30,055 nt of DNA from Terana coerulea (Eukaryota > Basidiomycota > Agaricomycetes > Polyporales > Phanerochaetaceae): assembly GCA_024811115.1 (NCBI GenBank), contig JAKOGH010000140.1, forward strand, positions 1-30,055, in the 5' to 3' direction. The position numbers and the translations under genes were made by a program. Below, piece by piece: positions 19,560-30,055 of the stretch (position 1 is its first letter; every line of letters starts with the position of its first letter). The notes beneath the pieces were generated by a model. The model saw only the letters and a program-made list of their open reading frames with translations. It did no database searches and had not been told where the DNA came from.

Positions 19560-20394
19560 CGAATACTGACCGGACGTGACTTTTTTCGATATGGCGTATG
19601 TGTATACTTAAAGGTGCATTGATTCCCGTTATAATGCACCATAGCGTGCATCAACGAAGCACCTATTCTCAGTAAGATAGAATTGGTAACGATCGGCACC
19701 TCGGCCTCTCACCCGTGGGACGCTGAGGGGATTTCTGAACTTCAAACATGTTGGTGATGACACGGATGGGTCTTCCCTGGCTGCCGCTGCATACTTCAGC
19801 CCGTCGTCGCGGCGTGCGTGACAAGGCGAGGCCGCCGCTGACAGGCGACGCCGTTGTGCTGTGTCGACGTATGGCTGTCTCTCAATCACCCAGCATGCTG
19901 GCGTCGCAGAGAGCGTCTGCTAGTCACAGACGGCGTGGACGCCATCGTTCTGCCGTCATTCGCTTCGGGTCGAACAGCTGCTTGGCGCAGGTTGGTGAGT
20001 AAGCTCTAATTGTTTTGTTACTTAATGCAGGACTGACTGCTGTACAAACAAAGGTATATTCCGTCTGTGGCGTTATCAGTCGCCGCGGCGGCACGCGTTT
20101 CATGCGCATGCCGTCGGTTTGACTTGACCGTAGTCCGTCGAAGCCATGGTTGACGTGTTTAGGAGGGGGTTTATGGATGTCTGAATGGTTGTTTGATTCT
20201 ATACGGCATTTACTATAAGTAGCACGCCTGGATCGTCCGTTTGCGCGATCATTAATATATTTTGTCAACGAGACTTTACCTATCAGTCCTGTGTAACTAG
20301 CATCGTGTCCGGGCATTGACTACGCCGCACCGCAAAGTCAGTAGCATAAGACTTAACACCCACCCTCACGAATGTAATGGTAATATTGTGAACG
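19560..20394. other. Intergenic, no gene recognised
   Basis: A frame at 19748-20002 (+) followed by a GTGAGT sequence could be an exon, but has no motif. From about 20150 the DNA becomes AT-richer. No RNA gene or repeat was recognised. Confidence 0.4.
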
Positions 20395-21021
20395 GTGTTC
20401 GCCTGTATTTCTGTGCTTTGCGCTGACTACGAGTCTATGACCGACTCGCAGTATAACGGTCTTAGTACTCTATCATACAATACTGCTTTCGCCCGATCTC
20501 GCTGTTGTCTGTCTGCTCTTTTCATTCACAAGGATAGACCCATAGAAATCGACGCACGGTACATTACTCTGCCTCAGCTCACGTTCTATTCCAAGTCCGC
20601 TCTGCCCATGGGCGGTCGCAGATATGGTGCGCGTTCAATTGCTTTGGTCCATATCACACAGACCGACGTAACTGCCATTCTGTCTATAGAACATCAGGGA
20701 TGGCAAGCGAAACGCTATGCAGATGGCATTCCTCCAGCCAGTGAAGATCCTTGCTTGGGCGGTTGTATAGTTCGACTGCGACTTGGTAGATGCGGAGCGG
20801 CCGTACATACTATAATACAGCAGAGCACTTACTGTACACCCATTCACTCTAAATCTTCATCAGACGGTTTCGTAAAGGGTAAACAAATATATTACAACAT
20901 CCTGAATGTACTGTACATGAATTTAATACTATACTCCTGGCACCCCATACCCTTCCACGCAAGACTGCGCGCACCTCGTTCCGCAGCCCCGCCAAGATTG
21001 CATGCGGAACGGAGGCACCTA
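20395..21021. other. Right end of the first duplication unit, no gene recognised
   Basis: A 223-codon plus-strand frame (20395-21066, GTG start) is open here, but it runs across the duplication junction into antisense polymerase sequence, so it is unlikely to be a real gene over its whole length. On the minus strand this stretch supplies the novel tail of the truncated polymerase copy. Confidence 0.4.
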
Positions 21022-22699
21022 CCCACTCTCCCGTCCACCCATCCACATCCTCCATATACTTCCTAGCCGCAACGCGACGTTCATGGAGAGCGCAGTAACC
21101 AAGGTTCGAGAAGAAACTGTGATCACCGGGGCGGCCGCTGCTCGGTATTGAGATGCTATTCTTCTTACACATTTCTGCCTTGTACTCAATCTCGACGGCC
21201 TTACCGACAGCAATCAGTGCACGAGCGGTCTTCATGCCGTCCGAGACACCACCAGTGCCCTGCAGATGCATCAGTTCCAAGATAGTTATCAACGAGAGCT
21301 TCTCCGGCTTGATGAGAGAGAGGAACGGGCCGAGTCGCGTGCCAGCCTTGGCCTCCGCTGTAGAGACAAACGTGAGGTTAGACACCCAAGGTCATGATGA
21401 ATAGCTCGACGCACTGAGCTTAGCTTCAGCCTTGATCAACTCCGCAATTTCCGCCCTGATGCGTGACTGTAACTTGAGGTGCCAGTGCCACATCCACGTC
21501 CGTAGATCCGCGTTATCCAGCCCCTTGTTCGTCAGCCCGAGCTGCTCGAACATCTCTGCCTCGTGCTTCCATCGGTCGACCGCAACATCATATACGGACT
21601 CTTCCAGCAGCTTTTGGCGTGCGGCCGTGTCGTCCGGAAGGAGGCGGCGAGCGAGAGACACGCTTGCCAGGTGCTTGCGTAAGTTCACCAAGTTGAAGGG
21701 CACCTCGTACTCGACTTCCTTCGGATGCGAGATGACATCGACTTCTACAATCTGGCCCTCGGCGTCGTGTGTCACCTGCAGCTCCGGCTTCTTCGCCTTC
21801 AGTACGGGGAGAGCTTCCGGTACATCCTGAAGCGGGTCCGGCACTTGACTGCCCAGCACCTCCGCCGCACCCAGTTCGCCGACCACCTTGGACAAGTTCA
21901 TGTCCACCGCCGCTCTCGACAGCGCCTTGATCGCTTTGGCGGCGTCCTCGTCTACCTGAAACGCTCGGTCTGAGACGACCAACGACGTCGGAATCCCGCG
22001 GTCCACGATGGCCTGCAGGATTTGCGTCGGGTTGTACAAGTCGATGGTGCGTGACACCGGTTCCGCGGCGTCAGGGTTGAAGCGCAGCCAGACGAGCAAC
22101 ATAATCGCGTACGTGTTCGCTGTCGGGGTGACGCGTTCGTTCCCAGCCTCCATAATCTCGTACAAAGCGCAAGCATCCTCCACCCAGAAGTTGCGGCGCG
22201 CCGTGTCCTTCGTAGTCGCCATCTGCAAATACGCGTCCAGGATCGAGTTGTAGAGCCGTGAGCTCATGATGGGGTCGCCCGGCCTGGAGAGGCGGAGACG
22301 TTCGAATACAGCCTTGGCACGCGGAACGTCAAGCAGGTTGTGGAGACACGCGTCAATAACGGCGGCGGAGTCCTGCGTGGGCGAGTCCGCAAAGTATAGG
22401 TCATTCAGCGGCGAAGATTGGTCGTCGGGTAGGGGCGTAGGAAGGATGGTGTAGGAAGTACGTCGGTGCAAGAAGCCAGCCATGTCGTCGAATGTGTCTG
22501 GCAAGCCCGTTTGTTGATTTTGTTTCGAGGGCATGAAGGCAGGGAAGTCGGACGACGGCACTGAAGCCGTGCCCAGAGCAGGCCCAGGAGCATCCCTCTT
22601 TTTCGTGGGTGTCGAATACAAGCGTGCCGGACGAGGCAGAGCTTGGCGAGACAGCACCGTCTCGAGTCTTTGGGTCGTACGCCGTGCGAGAGGTATCAT
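20849..22699 (-). pseudogene. RPO41: Truncated, chimeric copy of mitochondrial RNA polymerase
   Basis: Exon 1 (22699-21415), the 57-bp intron 1 (21414-21358) and the first part of exon 2 match the full gene. Homology stops after residues EDVDGWTGEW, where the full gene has [10 protein letters not shown], and about 57 unrelated residues follow to a stop at 20849, all in frame. The predicted product is about 597 residues: presequence, N-terminal extension and the start of the polymerase N-terminal domain, without any of motifs A, B or C. It cannot be a polymerase. Its promoter is intact in sequence, so transcription is possible. Differences from the left copy include A-to-T in MATAKDT and H-to-Y near the end of exon 1 read-through. 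It is a pseudogene by origin; any function is unproven. Confidence 0.85.
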
Positions 22700-23458
22700 G
22701 GCTACAGCAGAAAGGTCGCTGAGCTGCGTGAGCTGTTAGACCAGCTAATCGCGCCTTGTGCGGTTCCGCAACGACAAGTGGCGACCTTTTGTCGTCGAGG
22801 GAGGGAAGGCGGAATGAACGTCGACCAGAGCAAGCGTCCGCGGAAAGTCAAAATTAATGCCGGGCGTATTTGTCAGGAACAAATACATATTTAACTCATA
22901 AAGTTGGGTTTCGACGATCCTCAGAGCGTCAACGAAAGCGCGCGCGCTTTGACCTGCGCCGTTCTGAGTGGGGCGTGGTGACGTAGCTTCGCCGTGCGAT
23001 GGACAGATCGACAGACCTACAAACGGGACTCTGTGTGGGTGGGTGGACTGCGACTGCCCTGGCGCGACTGCCCTGACGCGGGTGGACTACTCGACACTGT
23101 GACACATCGCGCTGACACACGCCGTCTGCAGCACCGACCGACGCGCCTGCTCTGCCCGGCCTCTGCCACTTGTGACCGCATCGAACCTCGACGCGACCCT
23201 CCCAGCGGCTTCTTTCGACGCTTTGGCGTGCCTCGACGCGCTCCCCGCTCGCCTTTCCGCCTGCGTGCTACTGTGCTACCGCCTGCACCTGGCCTCCTCG
23301 GCCCGCACTCACGCTCTGCTGCCAGCCTTCGGTGCGTGCTACCCAGTCCTCTCACTCGTGCAGCGCTCACACCCCGCATACAGTCTGAATCTCAGCCGAA
23401 CGACTGCAGCCTGAGACCGGGCGTACTGACCTCGCTGCAATAGCAGCTTGCTCGCCCG

Positions 23459-25162
23459 ATGGCGAGACGTCGTCTCGCGCCGTCGCAGCCCCGGAGCTCC
23501 TTGCTCGCGGGAAGAAGATCCGTTGCCTCGCGACAAAGCGGCCGTGTCCACACTGCCACAGGTAAGCACCCGTCGTCGCATTTGCAGAAACGGACTGGCA
23601 CTGACTGCATGTCCGTAGGGGACGGGACGTCGGCGTGAGCATCAACGCGCTACGATACGACGCAAGTCCGGTCTCGTTTGCACCTTTTCGCAGCACTTAC
23701 TGACCGTCTGTTGGCTCGCAGGCATGCCGTCCATCGACGAGATGCGATACGCCGTGTCGGCGTCGCCCGCGGGAACGTTATACGTGGCTTCGCGCCATCG
23801 CCGCTCGCGGGAACGCGATCCGTCGCGTCAAGGCAAACAGGCGGCGGCGCCGTGCGTCGGCCCCGTGTGCGCTCGTTCTCACACACACTGACGATCCGGC
23901 CGTCGCAGTGCCACCCTCTGCCCGACGTCCGGGAGTCGCTCGCGGGAGCGTCATCCGTTGCGCCGGCACACAGTCGGCGGCGTCCGCAAGCAAGTGTCGA
24001 CACCGTCGCCTCGCCTCGCCGGGCGCTCAGCCATGCTGTCTGCGCTCGGTAAGTGCCACACGTTCGCTCTAACAACGCGCGGTACTCACCGCGTGCACAG
24101 GCTGTAGGCAACACCTCGCTCGCGGGACGTCGATATATGGCCTCGGAGGCGAAATCGGCGTCTCTTCACGGGAACACCGCTTGCGCACGAAGACGACGAC
24201 CGCACTCGGTCCTCACGCTCGCCCCACGGTTGGACGTTGCGTTGGCGCACGACGTCGACGCCGCCGCCGCCGCCGGGACGGCACGCCTCAAACGCTCGTC
24301 GTTGGCGCGTACGGCCGTTCGATGCTCGGTCGCGGGAACGCGATCTGTCGTCTCGGCGTAAGACCTGCACGTACAGGTAAGTGTAAATATGTAGATGGTG
24401 CACGCAGATGATACTGACCTTGTGATTCATTTCCTTAGCTTCGTGCTCGCGGGACTTCGAATTGGTGTGTGTCCACACCGTCAAGCAGCGCTCCGGACGT
24501 CTCGCGCGTGCCTGTCGCGGGACGTCGCCGCGCTACGTCGACACTTCGGCGCCTTACGCGCGCAGCTGCCTCGAGAGGTGAGCACTCGAGTGCGCCCGCT
24601 TCAAACGCACGCATACTGACCCATCTTGTCCTTCCCTCTCAGCCTGTACCTATCGACACGGCGCACGCAGGCCTCTGCGAAGCGCGACGCACGGCTGCAT
24701 CCCGCGCTCGGCGGGTTGCTCACGCACTCGGGGCGGACAGAACTGGGGTCGAAGGGCGTCGACGGCGGCGGCGGTGAGGTGGAAGAACGCGAGGGGCGTG
24801 ACACGCGGCTGCATCCCGCGCTCGGCGGGTTGCTCACGCACTCGGAGTGGGTCGAAACGGGGTCGTCGAATGCTACAGGCGGCGGCAGGCCAGGTCGAAG
24901 AACACGAGGGGCGTGGAACGCGGCTGCATCTCGCGAGCGGCGGGTTGCTCACGCACTCGGACTCGGTGGGAATGGGCGTCGCGGGGTGTCAACCAGGTCG
25001 AAGAACACGAGGGGCGTGAAACGCGCCGGCATCTCGCGAGCGGCGAGTCGCTCACGCACTCGGAGTCGGTGGAAATGGGGCTGGGGCTGGCCGAGGACGA
25101 CAAGGACAAGGGCAGACAAGCACGAGGGCAGCGGGTCACTCACGCCGTCGGACTGTGCGTAA
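23459..25162 (+). CDS. Second copy of the possible arginine-rich six-exon gene
   Basis: Exons correspond to 23459-23561, 23619-23634, 23722-24048, 24101-24376, 24439-24577 and 24643-25162. One extra G near 23944 (CGCGGGAGCG against CGCGGAGCG) makes exon 3 327 bp and breaks the frame used in the left copy. A second AG acceptor seven bases further in intron 3 would restore it. If the frame is real, one of the two copies carries an error or an inactivating indel. Otherwise the same remarks as for the left copy apply. Confidence 0.28.
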
Positions 25163-28100
25163 ATGACGCGCAAACAGGCGGGAGAATGCGACGAGGACGG
25201 AGGGCAGTGAGTGGAGGGGACCTGCGGCTGCGTCTTGCGTTTGGCGGGGTGTGCACGCCCTCGTGACTGGCAAACAACAAACTTCACAAACACCGGAGAG
25301 TGGCGAGGCCCAGACCGCGGCTGACTTCCCTGTTCGGCGGTCTGCGCATACCCTCGGGGCCTCCGGAGCAGCGCTTTCGATTACCCGACACCGGGGACCT
25401 GTTGCGACAACGGACATAGCGGGGCGCGATCCGCGGCTGCATCCCCCACTCGGCAGGTCGCTCACGCACTCTGACACCGTGGATCCGGGCCAAGGGATGG
25501 GCGCAGAAGACTACAGCCACGCGACTGGGGACAACGGGCGCGTTCACCGCGGCTGCATCTCGCTTGCGGCGGGTTGCTCACGCTGTCGGAGTCCGTGGAA
25601 ATGAGCAGCAGAATAGTCGAAGCAGGTGGCGACAGGGACAGGCGGGAATAGCCGCACGCACCGCCGCTCGAACATCTCGCGTCCGACAGACTACGCGCTG
25701 CTCTAGCCGCCGGCGAGAACGCACCGCAAAAACAAAACAAAAACCGATGAAGACTGCCATGATAGCGTCAGATACCAAGTGCCGTGGACCGTGGCTACAT
25801 CTCGCGGGCGGCGGGTTGCTCACGCACTCGGACTCCGTGAAAACGGCTCGCGGGATAGGGAACTATGCGACGACGAGGGCAGAAGACAGCGATGGGCGAG
25901 GCTCGCGGTGGCATCCCGCGTTCGGCAGTTCGCTCACGCTCTCGTTGAGGGCGCAGACTCGCTGCAAGCACGTGGACCATCATGACCGCAGGAACAGGAA
26001 CGCGGTGGGGCGCGTCGCTCGGCGCCCCTAGGCATGGGCCTTGGATTATCCGACATCGGCTGGCTGTCGCGGCGACGGACATAGCGGGGCGCGCATCACG
26101 GCTGCATCCCGCGATCGGCAAGTCGCTCACGCTCTCGGACTCCGTGAACCCGAGCTTCGAAAGCGTAGAAGGCTGCAGCCACAGGACTGGCGAGTACGAG
26201 AGCGTGCACCGCGGCTGCATCTCGCGCGCGGCGGGTTGCTCACGCGCCCACGCCCCTGTAATGGCGCTTCAGGACGGCAGTCAGATGCAAGTACAGGGAC
26301 AGAAAACAGCGACGGCGTAGGTCGCGGCTGCCTCCCGCGGGCGGCGGGTTGCTCGCGCCCTCAAGCTCTCTACAATCGGCCCTCGCGATGGTAGCAAAGT
26401 GCACGCGCAGGGACGGGAGACAACGAGGGCGTGGATCGCGGCTGGATCCCGCAAGCGGCGGGTTGCTCACGCTCTCAAACTCTCCGCAATGGAGCTCCGG
26501 CGTGGCTGTGAAGTGCGAGCGCGGCAACGGAAGACAGCTCCGGCGTGGACCGCGGCTGCATCCCGCGGGCGGCGGGTCGCTCACGCTGTCAAGGTCCGCG
26601 GAATTGCGTGCGAAGACACTCAAAGACGACCACGGCGAGTCCAGGCGACCAGCTGGGGCGCGAAGCGCGGCTGCATCCCGCGCGTCGGCGGGTTGCTCAC
26701 GCCCTCAGAGTTGTCCGAATCGAGCCCGAACGAGGTTGGCGGAGGCAACGTCGCGGCGACCGACAAAGAGAGGCGCACACCGCGGCTGCATCCCGCGGGC
26801 GGCGGGTCGCTCACGCTCTCCGACCCTGTGAAACGGGGTTTCCGACAGGCGCAGATCTGCCGTCGTGCACGCCCCATGAGTCGGAGCACGGTGGTCGAAG
26901 GGACATCAGCGGGGATCACACGGCAGCATCGATGCCCAGGCAACGACCTAAGGTCGGTACACCGCTTTGCGCGTACGGGACGTCGAGACTCACCACCCTC
27001 ACTCCGTAGGGACCCTGTTTCATCCCGATGGCTCGTCACTTACGCGTACGGTCGAGCCGGCAGCACGTCAGCGCGCGCGCGCTTGCCACCGGTGCGTCGC
27101 TTACCGCATTGTGTCCTCAAGCAGCCGAAGGACTAACTGATCGGGTTTTATTGGTTCCAGGCTCATGCATCCCGCGCTTGGCGGGCCCACCCACGCTCTC
27201 TCGCCCGTCAATTCGAGCATCGAGATGGCAGACGGTGCCGCTACGACACTAGAGATGACAAGGACGTCGACCGCGGCTGCATCTCGCCAGCGGCGGGCTG
27301 CTCACGCGCTTAGGGTGCGCATGAATGAGCTGCAGGGTCGAGAAAGAAAACGGCAGTGTTGTTAGGAAGCACAATCATGCACGCCGCCGCTCCATGTCAT
27401 ATTTGGCCCGCCACGCCGTGCTCTCTCGATCGCAATGAAAGTGATAGTGCAGGCATGAGATAAATCGGATAGCAGAGACCTGGACCACCGCGCCGCGGCC
27501 GACTTCCGTGTTAGGCGGTCAACACATACCCTCGGGGCCTCCGGAGCAGCGCTTTCGATTACCCGACATCGGGGACCTGTTGCGACAACGGACATAGCGG
27601 GGCGCGATCCGCGGCTGGATCCCCCACTCGGCAGGTCGCTCACGCACTCTGACACCGTGGATCCGGGCCAAGGGATGGGCGCAGAAGACTACAGCCATGC
27701 GACTGGGGACAACGAGCGCGTTCACCGCGGCTGCATCTCGCTTGCGGCGGGTTGCTCACGCTGTCGGAGTCCGTGGAAATGAGCAGCAGGATAGTCGAAG
27801 CAGGCGGCGAGAGGGACAGGCGGTAATAACCGCACGCGCCGCCACTGGCACGCCTCGCATCCGGAAGACTACGCAGGGCTTTGTCCGCCGGTCCGCCGGC
27901 GACAACGAGATGCAAGAGTCGATGAAGACGGCATGATAGGGTTGAACATCAAGGGCCGCGGGCCGCAGCTGCATCTCGCGAACGGCGGGTTGCTCATGCA
28001 CTCAGAGTCGGTGGAAATGACCTTGCCGCTGTATTGCGCATGCGGCGGGGCTGCTTACGCTCTCTGAATCCAGCAAATGCGTCGCGCAAGACATTCAATG

Positions 28101-29095
28101 ACGACAACGAGGGCTGCATGCCGTGGTCGGCAAGATGTGCACGCCGTTGAACTGCGTGCGAGTGGGTCCGACGGCGGTCGAAGACGGCGAGGAGAGCAGA
28201 AGATGCCCAGGGCCGTGGAACGCGGCTGCATCTCGCGTTCGGTGGGTTGCTCATGCACTCAGAGTGCCTGAAAATGCGCGCCTAGCGCACCGACGAAGAC
28301 GGCCGTGCGGTGCGTGCCAGTGGGAGGCGCGAATCGCGGCTGGATCTCGACATCGCCGAGCGACTCACACCCGTCGCCTCCGTGGAACTGGACTCCAAAC
28401 AGGCGTAGCCCTGCCATCCCACTGGCAGGATGTTAGCTTGCCGTACTCGATGGCGCGCCAACGGAGATCCTGCGTCGCCGTGGGTGTCCAAGCGACGAGC
28501 TGAGGTCGGTACATTGTTTTGCGCTTGCGGGATGTCGAGACTTACCTCGTTTATTCCGCCAGAACCCCGTTTCGATAAAACGGCCAGCAATTTTTGATTG
28601 CATCGGTGGCGCACCAGCGCGCATGCTTTCCCCTGTACGTCGCGAAGCGGCCAGCGTGCTGATCTGTCATATTTCGTGGCTAGGCCCTGGCGTCGCGGCG
28701 AACCTCTCGCCATCTTTTCTCATCCGTGATGAGCTTACGCTGATGGATATCACTCCGCTGGTGCCGAACCGTCGCTCCATCCCGCGTTCGGCAGGTCCCT
28801 CAAGTGTTCTGACTTTGCGGCTCTTACATACGGGATTGCGGAAGACTGTATCTACGGAATTGGAGATAAAACGAGGTAGCGGACTGCACAGACAGCAGCT
28901 AGGGAGCCGTGAGACAACCACTGCGGGCAGCGCTGCGCCATCTCGCATTTAGCGAGCGACGTAGTGTGTCGGATGCTGAAGAAGATGTGATTTGAGCAAG
29001 CCAAGGGCGATGCCATCGCAGCATTGGGCACCGAAGGCCGTGAATAGCAGCTGCGTCATGCGCGTCAGGTTGCTCACACTCCATCTCTCCGTGGA
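24686..29095 (+). repeat. Second copy of the 115-bp satellite array
   Basis: It reproduces the array at 10190-14600 unit by unit, including the order of every loop and spacer variant, with only small indels. The array was therefore copied as a block with its surroundings, not re-amplified separately. Confidence 0.9.
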
Positions 29096-29534
29096 ATTGC
29101 GCTTCTAGTTGACTTCCTAGGCCCTGACAGGTGACAAAATGAAATGACGTGAAACAAAAGACATTCCTGATGCTGCGGCAAATGAGGACAGAAACCGGAA
29201 TGGACATGCTCGCTACTGGTGCATCTTGAAATATCTGTGAGGTGACTGGCATAGTACCCTTCAGTCATCAACACTGCACCATCCAAAAATAAAAGATTGC
29301 TGCTCTCGGTGTCTCATGCTTATATCCACTAAGACCCAGACTTGTTTGCTTTGTGATCACTGATAATTAGGTTTCTGAGCTTTATAGTTTATCTGTACTA
29401 CGCTAAAGCTATCTCTTAAAATAAATCTATCTGCAATGGTTCTATGAGCGTCAGGAAATGAATGGAGCGAGAGGCAAGGACGGATCAGTCCTCGTCGCCA
29501 TTGGTCAGGCGGCTTGTCTTGACCGTGCGCTTTT

Positions 29535-30055
29535 TCAGGCGCCGAGAGATGGTGTCGGGGCCCCTATTGGGCCGCCGACCAGTATCTCGCGATGAGATGC
29601 AACATCAGTTGCACCTCGTAAGGTTGTACACTGAGACGCAGCCCTCCTCTCCAGTTCACTCTGAGACAGCCTCCAAAACCCCACCGTCCCATCCTTCAAC
29701 CCACGCACCAAGGCACTGATCTCCCGCAGTGAGTACATGCGAGAGGGCGAGGTGCCGAAGTTGGGCCAGTTGAATGGCTCAACTCCATGGCGGAAGATGA
29801 TCTTCGGCGTGCCGTAGTATGGCATCTGCGTGTAGATCATCTCCGCAGTCGGGTTGCCACTCGCCTCGCCTGTGTTTGTACGCCGCCCGACGATGAAATT
29901 CACATTGCGTCAGCAGATGTGAATTACTCTAAATGGCAAGTACTCACGTAATCGCCGCCGCGACCACTCGGACAACACCTTCTGCTCGTGCAGGAGACAA
30001 GCCTTGTACGTCGCGTCTGTGGGCGTGAAGGATAAGCTGAGGATGACTAAAACGC
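29535..30055 (-). CDS. Second copy of the unrecognised 181-residue protein, partial
   Basis: The intron is 29947-29870 and the last exon runs from 29869. A missing A near 29586 (TATCTCGCG against TATCTACGCG) shifts the frame, so this copy ends early at 29535 with ILVGGPIGAPTPSLGA instead of the basic tail and acidic end of the left copy. The upstream exon is cut by the window edge. Which C-terminus is right cannot be decided here. Confidence 0.5.

Larger units (their letters stand above)
21022..30055 (+). repeat. Segmental duplication, right copy (continues past the window)
   Basis: It matches 6530-15557. Similarity begins around 21022 in a stretch of about 97 percent identity, rises to over 99 percent across polymerase exon 1, and from about 22235 I could find only small indels. 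These are near 23944 (+1 G), 26255 (-1 C), 27075 (+CG), 28630 (-1 C), 28649 (+1 G), 29063 (-CG), 29287 (-1 A), 29586 (-1 A) and 30050 (-1 A). Confidence 0.95.

Noticed and set aside
20395..21066. 223-codon plus-strand frame
   Set aside because: It starts with GTG, has no motif and crosses the duplication junction into antisense of polymerase exon 2.
6530..30055. Long direct repeats as ends of a giant mobile element
   Set aside because: One end lies inside a polymerase exon and the repeat contains host genes; no integrase, transposase or tyrosine recombinase was recognised between the copies.

Overview
The window looks like nuclear DNA of a filamentous basidiomycete fungus, probably an Agaricomycete. 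The evidence is a mitochondrial RNA polymerase gene with a fungal-type ending, many 49-87 bp GT-AG introns with CTAAC/CTGAC branch motifs, and a short intron-rich gene for a secreted cysteine-rich protein. Species cannot be assigned from the sequence alone.

Layout. 1-2360: mostly non-coding, with two diverged copies of one promoter-like segment. 2453-3384 (+): six-exon gene for a 212-residue secreted protein of unknown function. 3866-8204 (-): eight-exon RPO41-type mitochondrial RNA polymerase, complete except for two apparent one-base losses in five-base runs. 8205-8963: divergent intergenic region. 8964-10666 (+): a possible six-exon, arginine-rich reading frame. 10190-14600: a GC-rich satellite-like array of about 25 units of about 115 bp, each with a conserved core containing a short hairpin and a variable spacer. 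14991-15614 (-): two-exon gene of unknown function. 15.7-21.0 kb: a poorly coding region with good intron signals, three tandem repeats of about 400 bp (17.33-18.5 kb) that carry part of the array core in inverted orientation, and a TATA-led short spliced unit near 19.3 kb. From about 21022 to the window end (30055) the sequence repeats 6530-15557 in direct orientation.

The dominant structure is therefore a direct tandem duplication with a period of about 14.49 kb. The junction at about 21020 falls inside the second exon of the polymerase gene. The left polymerase copy keeps all exons; the right copy keeps only its promoter, exon 1 and part of exon 2, then runs into foreign sequence and forms a chimeric frame. 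From about 7740 onward the two copies differ, as far as I could compare them by eye, only by small indels, mostly in homopolymers or CG runs, while the first 1.2 kb next to the junction carries real substitutions. This could be a young duplication homogenised by gene conversion, or partly an assembly duplication of a noisy long-read or two-haplotype assembly; raw reads would decide.

Only the mitochondrial RNA polymerase is identified with high confidence. The secreted protein and the 181-residue protein are well supported as genes but not recognised. The satellite array, its hairpins, its inverted relatives and the intron-rich frame feeding into it are the least explained material here.
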